Shown: piece after piece, positions 1-4,772 of the stretch
Position numbering within the stretch: the first letter of the stretch is position 1
How the letters are laid out: the number at the start of each line of letters is the position of its first letter
Source of the DNA: Stramenopiles sp. TOSAG23-2
Lineage: Eukaryota; Sar
Length of the DNA stretch: 10,310 nucleotides
Assembly: GCA_900128395.1 (NCBI GenBank)
Contig: LT650033.1
Span: 1 to 10,310 of the forward strand
Reading direction: 5' to 3'
Translations under genes and position numbers: made by a program
The notes under the pieces: generated by a model
What the model saw: the letters and a program-made list of their open reading frames with translations, nothing else
Database searches by the model: none
What the model was told of the DNA's origin: nothing

Positions 1-77
1 AAGAAGGCATTGCAGAGCCACTACTCCAATTTCCTCTTGCATATATGATACCCATTGATTTATTTGTAATATCATAG
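1..77. other. Window-edge open frames, possible end of a gene
   Basis: Two frames are open here and I cannot choose between them. On the plus strand, the frame starting at base 3 reads 24 codons without a stop and ends at TAG 75-77; its product ends ...AYMIPIDLFVIS and could be the C-terminus of a gene entering from the left. On the minus strand, an ATG at 55-53 opens 18 codons (MGIIYARGNW...) that run off the window edge. Base composition is higher in G+C than the DNA that follows, which favours some coding content. Neither product is recognisable. The stretch 78-281 is AT-rich, and I see no gene in it. Confidence 0.25.
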
Positions 78-281
78 GGAAAATTTCTTATCAGAGTATA
101 GTAAGGTTTGAAATGAAAAATTATGTTATACTGTATTGATAGTAATATATTTGTAAAAATCCTTAAACATAAAAGAAATAGGTTTACCCCATATGTCCAC
201 CGCTATAAATCTATATAATAAACACGTCCGAAAAACAAACACAATCAATTTAAACGAAAAGATCATTTATATATCGACGTG

Positions 282-428
282 TTATAGTGATTTAAATGGC
301 CCAGCAGCAGATGAAGCGGCCAGATTAAAGTCAAGTTGGTCTTTGTCCAGGCCAGATGCAAAGCCAACTGGTTTTATATCCTGCAAAAGATCTTTCATTT
401 TTATAAGTTTAACAACATCAAATAATTT
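282..428 (-). other. In-frame coding-like extension after the TGA of the membrane-protein gene
   Basis: Directly after TGA 431-429 the same minus-strand frame runs 48 codons to TAA 284-282. The product contains KMKDLLQDIKP, then GFASGLDKDQLDFNLAASSA, then AGPFKSL. This is balanced, protein-like composition and more GC-rich than the surrounding spacer. Three readings are possible: stop-codon readthrough; a 135-nt in-frame intron from GTAGGA (515) to TTTTGCAG (ending 381), which would remove the TGA in phase 0; or an exon of another minus-strand gene. The plus strand over the same bases is also open (193-480), so coding on that strand is a weaker alternative. I see no decisive evidence for any of these. 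Confidence 0.35.
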
Positions 429-734
429 TCATAAAAGCTCATTATATTCAGCACGTGGGTTCAATTCTATTGTTGAATAACGATAACCCCTGCTACCTTC
501 ATTCGCGTTTCCTACGTTCGTGTAATCTTGCGTTTCATTTTCTTCAGAATCATTCATTGCTGTTTCTTTAGCTAAACAACCACAACAAACTTTATAAAAC
601 CTAGTTCGCAATGCTATTGCGACAAGCCTACCCTTTTCCTTCCAATATGCTGTCCCAAATAACACAAGAAAACATATTAAACCTATGAGGTTCAATACAA
701 TAATCATAACTGGCAATATGGTTGTAAGAAACAT
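429..734 (-). CDS. Small single-pass membrane protein, family unknown
   Basis: The reading frame on the minus strand from ATG 734-732 to TGA 431-429 encodes 101 residues. About 29 hydrophobic residues follow the start almost at once (MFLTTILPVMIIVLNLIGLI onward to FGTAYW), giving one membrane span or an uncleaved signal anchor. Next comes a basic stretch (KEKGRLVAIALRTRFYK), a CCGC cluster that could be palmitoylated, and an acidic, polar tail (NDSEENETQDY) with a YSTIEL segment. The basic flank suggests the tail faces the cytosol. The frame continues 5' for 19 codons to an in-frame TAA without another ATG, so either this ATG is the start or the frame is a terminal exon of a larger gene joined through an acceptor such as TCTACAAG (about 751-758). 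No family was recognised. The same frame remains open beyond the TGA, as listed separately. Confidence 0.5.
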   Translation of the reverse strand: MFLTTILPVMIIVLNLIGLICFLVLFGTAYWKEKGRLVAIALRTRFYKVCCGCLAKETAMNDSEENETQDYTNVGNANEGSRGYRYSTIELNPRAEYNELL

Positions 735-915
735 ATTATTATTATTGTTACTTGTAGACGTACCATATTTTTTATTTAACGTTAGATTCAATTAATTGCA
801 ATACAATACGATATTCAACATGTTTATATTAATGTATTATGTAAAAATGGTTAATATATGTTATCATATATAAATAATTATGATTTTAGTGCAATGAGAT
901 GTGTACATAGCCAGG

Positions 916-968
916 GAGTGCCTGGAGTGCCTGCCTTAGGCAGAGTTTTAAATGATGCCGGTGATGCC
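916..968. repeat. Short tandem repeats and a hairpin in spacer
   Basis: GAGTGCCTG occurs twice head to tail (916-933) and runs into CTGCCTTAGGCAG (931-943), a 5-bp stem with a 3-nt loop. GATGCCG-type units follow at about 954-968. This is a locally GC-rich island in AT-rich DNA. It could be the remnant of a small repeat element or an RNA hairpin; the stem is too short to claim either. Confidence 0.4.
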
Positions 969-990
969 GATGGATTTTGCCTTAGAAAAA

Positions 991-1048
991 TCAATAACAT
1001 TTCAGGAATTATTATCATATAAAAATAATCATCAATAACTTCCTGGAA
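991..1048. repeat. Direct/inverted repeat pair in spacer
   Basis: TCAATAACATTTCAGGAA (991-1008) and TCAATAACTTCCTGGAA (1032-1048) share the first eight bases as a direct repeat. Their second halves, TTCAGGAA and TTCCTGGAA, can also pair as an imperfect inverted repeat around an AT-rich centre. The function is unknown. Confidence 0.4.
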
Positions 1049-1125
1049 ATTGTATATAATTATAAATTATCGGATATTATTATTCCTATTCCACTCTAAA
1101 TAGTCAGTTTTGGTAACTTAAAACG

Positions 1126-1229
1126 ATTAAAGGCGGGCCTATCATGATGCCATGAGCGCATATAAAGTTCAATAAGCAATTGGTTGCAAGACAACGGCAA
1201 TTGATCGCCATTCTAAAGTAAAGATAACC
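1126..1229 (+). promoter_or_regulatory. GC-richer 5' flank of the epimerase gene
   Basis: At roughly 1125 the composition changes sharply from AT-rich spacer to a mixed sequence (GGCGGGCC at 1132, then a stretch with all four bases balanced) that continues into the epimerase gene. I read it as non-coding DNA that came in with the gene. No strong bacterial promoter or Shine-Dalgarno is evident: AAAGATAACC precedes the ATG, which has A at -3 and so is acceptable to eukaryotic ribosomes. Its role as a promoter in the present host is inference. Confidence 0.35.
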
Positions 1230-2102
1230 ATGAAAGTGTTAGTGACAGGCTCTGCGGGCAGAGTAGGGCGTGCAATATATATTAAGTTAATGCACACCCA
1301 TCAAGTCGTAGGTTTAGATAAAACACCATGCTCAACCGCAGATTATGTTGGTGATATTCGGGATCAAGCGTTGATCCAGCAAGCCCTTGAAGGAGTAGAA
1401 GTCATCATTCATACCGCAGCCTTACATGCACCGCACGTTGGGTTGTTACCTGATGAAGAGTTTCAATCCATCAACGTGGATGCCACAGAGCAACTAGCCC
1501 TTGTGGGCATTAAACTGGGCGTAAAGCAATTTATTTTTACTAGTACAACGGCACTGTATGGCTATGCATCTACTCCCGAACACACCGCAGGGTGGGTGAA
1601 TGAGCAAATTAGACCGCAGCCAAAAACTGTGTATCATCGCAGTAAGATTGCAGCAGAAGCCAGGCTCAAAACCATCTCTGATGGCTTGGGATTACCTGTG
1701 ACTGTATTACAAATGTCTCGCTGTTTCCCAGAACCTGCCGACTTAATGGCGGTATATCGACTCACTCGGGGCATTGATGCGCGTGATGTTGCGAGTGCTC
1801 ATTTAGCCGCGTTAGAAACCTGTCTTCCTGGGTTTAATCGCTTTATTATTTCAGGTAAAACCCCGTTTGAAAAATCAGATTGTCCGCGTTTATTGAATGA
1901 CGTCGATGGTTTAATACAAGCGAAGGCACCTGAACTTGCCAAGGTGTTTTTAGAGCGAGGCTGGTCGTTCCCCAACCAGCTAGACCGAGTATATGATTCT
2001 TCTTTAGCTCAACAAAAACTCGGTTGGCAGCCAAAATATGGCTTTGACTCGGTTATAGACATGCTAGATGCTGAGCTGGCTGAGGTTTTACCTATTATTT
2101 GA
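1230..2102 (+). CDS. NAD-dependent epimerase/dehydratase (extended SDR), bacterial-like
   Basis: This 290-residue, intron-free frame is a complete extended short-chain dehydrogenase/reductase. The N-terminal Rossmann motif is GSAGRVG (7-13). The acidic residue D30 after the second strand suggests NAD(H) rather than NADP(H). VIIHTAAL (58-65) is the usual strand-4 motif. TSTTALYG (104-111) supplies the catalytic Ser/Thr, and YHRSK (135-139) is the YxxxK active site. DARDVASAHLAAL (183-195) and KLGWQPKYGF (263-272) are typical of the sugar-nucleotide epimerase/dehydratase branch. It probably acts on a nucleotide sugar or similar carbonyl/hydroxyl substrate in the cytosol; the substrate cannot be told. 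At 290 residues it is slightly short but within the family range. G+C is clearly higher than the flanks, and codon use (GCG, CGC, CTG, GGC) differs from the neighbouring genes, so transfer from a bacterium is likely. An assembly chimera with a bacterial contaminant is the alternative. Confidence 0.9.
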   Translation: MKVLVTGSAGRVGRAIYIKLMHTHQVVGLDKTPCSTADYVGDIRDQALIQQALEGVEVIIHTAALHAPHVGLLPDEEFQSINVDATEQLALVGIKLGVKQFIFTSTTALYGYASTPEHTAGWVNEQIRPQPKTVYHRSKIAAEARLKTISDGLGLPVTVLQMSRCFPEPADLMAVYRLTRGIDARDVASAHLAALETCLPGFNRFIISGKTPFEKSDCPRLLNDVDGLIQAKAPELAKVFLERGWSFPNQLDRVYDSSLAQQKLGWQPKYGFDSVIDMLDAELAEVLPII

Positions 2103-2121
2103 TCAGTATAATAGTGTAAAT

Positions 2122-2163
2122 ATAAATTAAAAAAAAACAACAACAACAAAAAGAAGAAGCAAA
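2122..2163 (+). repeat. A-rich/(CAA)n tract after the epimerase gene
   Basis: About 20 bp after the stop codon the sequence becomes almost pure purine/A: a run of about nine A, then CAACAACAACAA, then AAGAAGAAG. It marks the return to host-like DNA. It may be a simple repeat, a poly(A)-like tail left by insertion, or part of the 3' UTR. Confidence 0.4.
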
Positions 2164-2177
2164 GATCAATTTTTGAA

Positions 2178-2217
2178 ATGCCATCATGCTGCCAAGCTGA
2201 TGCCATTGCAATGCCAT
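2178..2217 (-). repeat. Left 11-bp-phased ATGCCA array (candidate element end)
   Basis: ATGCCA occurs at 2179, 2200 and 2211, with a degenerate CTGCCA at 2189, so the steps are 10, 11 and 11 bp. Read on the minus strand this is TGGCAT, the same orientation in which the motif appears at 7571-7721 on the plus strand, making the two ends inverted. On the minus strand the segment TGGCATCAGCTTGG (2205-2192) resembles TGGCATCAAGTTGG at 7716-7729 on the plus strand. I take this as the left terminal or subterminal repeat of a mobile element, by inference. Confidence 0.5.
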
Positions 2218-2261
2218 ATTGTAAATATACCTTAATAATACCTTAAACAATTTTTGTAAAT

Positions 2262-2372
2262 ATAATTTTGAAAAAAAATAATTTTGTAAAATTTTTTTTT
2301 TTTTTATTTTTTTTTTTTATTTATTTATAATAAATATAAAATATAAAAATATATATATATATATATATATAT
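2262..2372. repeat. Poly-T tract and (TA)n microsatellite
   Basis: Long T runs (about 2290-2320) are followed by an uninterrupted (AT)n tract (about 2349-2371) that ends just past the stop codon of the zinc-finger gene. It serves as that gene's 3' flank. Reading on the minus strand, A-rich stretches and an AATAAA-like sequence (TTTATTT in the plus strand) could serve in polyadenylation. Confidence 0.6.
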
Positions 2373-2377
2373 TTATA

Positions 2378-2658
2378 TTATAAAGCTAATGCATTATAAT
2401 CTTTTTTCTTTTTATGCACAGGTGGAAATCTAACCTTGTAACAAGCCAAACATATACAATATTCACACATATCACAGTAATATAAATGATCATCACCTGG
2501 TTTCTTGTTATCAAATAATAGACTGCCCTTACAATCATCACAATCATAAGCTAAATTATATGTATCCAAATATGTTTTTGTATTAGTTAATTTTGTCCAT
2601 TGTATAAATTGAGCACAACATGGACTATTATTATCACCACCATTAGTATTAGCTGTTT

Positions 2659-2690
<32 letters not shown>

Positions 2691-3307
2691 GAATTCATTA
2701 CATTACTATCACTACCACTTGAAATAGAACCACCACCATTATCATTATTACTACCACCAATTTTATTAATACTATCACCATCAACATTATTATTCCTGCC
2801 ACTACTAATACTACCACCATCAACAGAACTACTTTGCATCTTCCTTCTTTTGTTCAATTCTATTGTTGCTTTTTGTGTTTTACTGTAGAACCTTTTCTGG
2901 TTGTGGTAAAACTTTCTCAAATATTTAAATTTGAATGAATGATATAATGATATTGCAAAATTTCTGACATTCCTTAGCTCTTTATTTTGCATTTTATTGA
3001 TGAAGTCACTTAATGATGGTCTGTCCTCTAACACAACAGTGGTAAATTTTTCTTTAAAAAATTGAAATGGTTCAGAGTACATTACTATAAATTTCCATAT
3101 TTGTTTTTTCTCATCTGAAGTACTCAATTTTTTATTTATAGTTAAGTTGTCATTTTCAATTTCATTATAGTTTGCAATAATACAAGCCATATATGATTCC
3201 ATTTGCTTCTTCAGCAGTTCAAAATCCTGCCCATCATGTTCCAATTGTTTTAATGTTAATGTTCTAATGATATTGTCTGTTCCATATTTTTCTTGCACAA
3301 TCATCAT
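2378..3307 (-). CDS. ZZ-type zinc-finger protein with low-complexity linker
   Basis: This 309-residue protein reads leftwards from tandem ATGs (3307-3302). Residues 1-157 are a mostly helical, charged domain I do not recognise (SEPFQFFKEKF, RPSLSDFINKM, RRKMQ), ending in a basic stretch (124-157) that could bind nucleic acid or act as a nuclear signal. Residues 158-229 are a low-complexity linker rich in Ser, Gly and Asn with eleven consecutive Thr (207-216 and neighbours) coded by ACA repeats. The C-terminus holds a cysteine-rich module: YDCDDC (C256, C259), YYCDMCEYCICLACY (C278, C281, C284, C286, C289) and PPVH (H298). Spacing and the Y-x-C-x-x-C pattern match ZZ fingers, which bind zinc and usually peptide or histone tails; a DC1/C1-like fold is the alternative. 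It diverges from the large gene across a shared control region, which suggests a partner role in one element. Confidence 0.65.
2661..2690. repeat. (GTT)10 trinucleotide repeat in coding sequence
   Basis: Ten perfect GTT units lie inside the zinc-finger gene and encode its poly-threonine run on the minus strand. Length variation here would change only the linker, in frame. Confidence 0.85.
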
Positions 3308-3343
3308 TATATATATAGATCAACTATTTGATCTATATATATA
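3308..3343. repeat. Perfect 16-bp palindrome at the zinc-finger gene start
   Basis: TATATATATAGATCAA (3308-3323), a CTAT loop, and its exact complement (3328-3343) form a 16-bp stem. It ends at the base before the ATG of the minus-strand gene, so it lies in that gene's 5' leader or promoter. A cruciform, an RNA hairpin limiting translation, or a dimeric operator are all possible. Confidence 0.7.
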
Positions 3344-3563
3344 TATATATATATATTAATATTTGTATGTGAAGTATATTTATATATTATATATAATATA
3401 TAAATATATATATATTATATATTACAGGCACATAATGGGCAACAAAAAAAATATATATATAGCATGATAATACCACACACTAAACAAATTTTAATTTAAA
3501 AAAATAACTGTCAAAATGTGCAAATTACTGTTAAATATATATAGAACCAGTCAACTTTTTTGA

Positions 3564-3604
3564 AATGGCATTTTATTGGCATGTAATTGGCATTTTAACA
3601 GCAT
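3564..3604 (+). repeat. Internal 11-bp-phased TGGCAT block
   Basis: TGGCAT starts at 3566, 3577 and 3588, each 11 bp apart, with a degenerate CAGCAT in register at 3599. It is the same motif and the same helical spacing as the arrays at both ends of the unit, placed here within the divergent control region. It could be an operator through which a protein of the element controls its own genes. Confidence 0.6.
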
Positions 3605-3644
3605 CAGGAAATTCCCATTATAATTCAATTTTATTTTTTTTACT

Positions 3645-3729
3645 AAGTTAAAAAAAAGAAGCCCAAAGTACAACATATTGTATACTTTTGATAGGCAAAT
3701 TCAACTCACTGGTTGTTTTTTATTTTTCA
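3645..3729 (+). repeat. Control-region repeat, copy 1 of 3
   Basis: The unit begins AAGTTAAAAAAAAGAAGCCC, continues through AAAGTAC, a TATTGTATAC core, TTTTGATAGGCAAATTC and AACTCACTGGTTGT, and ends in a T-rich tail. Copies at 3850 and 3958 are nearly identical over about 70 bp. The core contains the palindrome GTATAC, and copies 2 and 3 also keep AATATT. The direct, unevenly spaced copies resemble iteron-like or operator repeats. Confidence 0.75.
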
Positions 3730-3849
3730 CTCACTCCCTAAAAAACATTGTCAATATTTTAAACACTATTGTTAATATACTTACAAGCATATTACCTATA
3801 TATAGAATATCAAATAAAAGCACAATATAATGTATATAATAATAATGGC

Positions 3850-3940
3850 AAGTTAAAAAAAAGAAGCCCAAAGTACAAAATATTGTATACTTTTGATAGG
3901 CAAATTCAACTCACCAGTTGTATTTGTTTTTTATTTTTAT
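3850..3940 (+). repeat. Control-region repeat, copy 2 of 3
   Basis: This copy lies 205 bp after copy 1 and matches it closely. It reads AAAATATTG in the core and CACCAGTTG instead of CACTGGTTG near the end, so the copies have begun to diverge. Confidence 0.75.
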
Positions 3941-3957
3941 ATTTTTTTTATATACTC

Positions 3958-4050
3958 AAGTTAAAAAAAAGAAGCCCAAAGTACACAATATTGTATACTT
4001 TTGATAGGCAAATTCAACTCACTGGTTGTATTGTGGTTTTTTATTTTTAT
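3958..4050 (+). repeat. Control-region repeat, copy 3 of 3
   Basis: This copy starts 108 bp after copy 2. It keeps the ACTGGTTGT end of copy 1 and the longer T-rich tail of copy 2, and is followed by ATTCACTCACTAC, which also resembles the sequence after copy 1 (CACTCACTCCC). That pattern suggests duplication of a longer original unit with later loss. Confidence 0.75.
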
Positions 4051-4168
4051 ATTCACTCACTACTTGAATATTTTGCATTTACAAATAAATATATAATATA
4101 TATATATATATATAATATATGTATAGATATAGATAGATAAATATATTTATAAATAATATAATAGAGAG

Positions 4169-4196
4169 ATAGATATATATATATATATATATCTAT
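4169..4196. repeat. Perfect 28-nt palindrome before the large gene
   Basis: ATAGATAT... runs through an (AT)n centre to ...ATATCTAT as an exact 28-nt palindrome. It ends 15 bp before ATG 4212. Like the palindrome beside the opposite gene it ends in an ATCTAT/ATAGAT half-site within (TA)n, so the two divergent starts have matching signals. Confidence 0.6.
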
Positions 4197-4211
4197 GTAT
4201 ATAAGAACAAA

Positions 4212-4652
4212 ATGGATACTGTATATGAAATTGGTGATTTGGTCTTATATCAGAATAAAAAAGGAGAAGTAGTTGAAATAATAAATGGAATAACAACAAC
4301 ATTTATTAAAATTGATTATGGTATATATAGAAAGTATAGAAAAACAATGATTGTTCCTATTTGTGATAAATCATTATCACAAATAGAAAAGAATCACCTG
4401 GACATGTTAGATGTCCTAACATCTGATGTAGAAATGCTGGTATGTGCTATAGAAGATGTAATAATAAATGCAAAATCATTGTATAAAGACATATATGATA
4501 TTCACACTCATGCAAAATCATTGTATAAAGACATATATGATAATCATTCTAATAATTATAATAAGAATAATATTACATATAAAAAATACTGTTTTTACAA
4601 AGAACAAATTTATATTGTATATGAAGAAGTAAAATTGTATATGAAGAAGTAA
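4212..4652 (+). CDS. N-terminal part of the large element protein, split by a frameshift
   Basis: The frame has a good start context (A at -3, G at +4) and encodes 146 residues. Residues 5-35 (YEIGDLVLYQNKKGEVVEII...) look like a small SH3/Tudor/KOW-like beta barrel of the sort that binds nucleic acid or peptides; this is a loose pattern match. A helical, acidic region follows, then an exact 14-residue in-frame repeat containing HAKSLYKDIYD/NAKSLYKDIYD. The frame stops at TAA 4650-4652 inside a tandem 20-bp duplication. Without one 20-bp copy it would run straight into the next, 2.9-kb frame, so I regard the two as one gene of about 1,120 codons broken by a recent duplication. Use of a weak intron (donor GTTTTT at 4591, acceptor ending 4772), which would also keep frame, is the alternative. 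Confidence 0.55.
   Translation: MDTVYEIGDLVLYQNKKGEVVEIINGITTTFIKIDYGIYRKYRKTMIVPICDKSLSQIEKNHLDMLDVLTSDVEMLVCAIEDVIINAKSLYKDIYDIHTHAKSLYKDIYDNHSNNYNKNNITYKKYCFYKEQIYIVYEEVKLYMKK
4468..4542 (+). repeat. 33-bp direct repeat, 42-bp period, in frame
   Basis: The 33 bases from ATGCAAAATC to CATATATGATA occur at 4468-4500 and exactly again at 4510-4542. The 42-bp step adds 14 codons without a frameshift. The perfect identity indicates a recent duplication. Confidence 0.85.
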
Positions 4653-4772
4653 AATTTTTAATATATATGTATATCATATCAGTTTTTTTAAATAATATTT
4701 TTTTTGTATATGAAGAAGTAAAATTTTTAATATATATGTATATCATATCAGTTTTTTTAAGTAACATTTCAG
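4615..4772 (+). repeat. Nested tandem repeat: 20 bp + 69 bp + 69 bp
   Basis: A 69-bp unit beginning TTGTATATGAAGAAGTAAAA is present at 4635-4703 and 4704-4772, differing in only a few bases at its 3' end. Its first 20 bp occur once more at 4615-4634. The 69-bp step keeps frame (it adds 23 residues, MYIISVFL... twice, to the downstream frame). The 20-bp step shifts frame by two and creates the stop that ends the upstream frame. Confidence 0.85.

Larger units (their letters stand above)
735..1125. other. AT-rich intergenic region with small repeats
   Basis: No convincing gene is present between the membrane-protein frame and the bacterial-like segment. It holds a tandem GAGTGCCTG pair followed by a short hairpin CTGCC-TTA-GGCAG (931-943), a doubled GATGCCG/GATGCCGA near 954-968, and a diverged direct repeat at 991-1008 and 1032-1048. 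The rest is AT-rich and featureless. Confidence 0.5.
3308..4211. promoter_or_regulatory. Divergent control region between the two element genes
   Basis: This 0.9-kb region separates the start codons of the zinc-finger gene (minus strand) and the large gene (plus strand), so it must hold both promoters. It contains (TA)n tracts (3334-3355, about 3380-3425, 4086-4113, 4172-4192), a phased TGGCAT block, three copies of a longer repeat, and a perfect palindrome next to each start codon. Many TATA-like sequences occur, so a single TATA box cannot be assigned. I find no convincing gene inside; a frame at 3769-4140 merely crosses the repeats. Confidence 0.55.

Noticed and set aside
193-480. Plus-strand open frame of 95 codons
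   Set aside because: It is antisense to the membrane-protein frame and its extension, and shows no recognisable domain. The minus-strand product has a clear membrane segment. Kept only as an alternative for 282-428.
1130-1229. A tRNA or small RNA in the GC-richer stretch before the epimerase gene
   Set aside because: I could not fold an acceptor stem or find a T-loop GTTC motif in place; higher G+C alone is explained by the bacterial-like segment.
1846-2206. Minus-strand open frames over the epimerase 3' end
   Set aside because: They overlap a convincing plus-strand gene; the second is translated A-rich tract (poly-Phe/Leu).
3769-4140. Plus-strand open frame across the control region
   Set aside because: It has no ATG start, and its product is just the translated control-region repeats plus (TA)n, with the same peptide occurring twice.
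4617-4772. Intron from GTATAT (4617 or 4637) to TTTCAG (ending 4772) joining the two frames
   Set aside because: Both combinations put the downstream sequence in a frame that soon meets a stop. Only a weak donor GTTTTT at 4591 keeps phase, so the 20-bp duplication is the simpler explanation.
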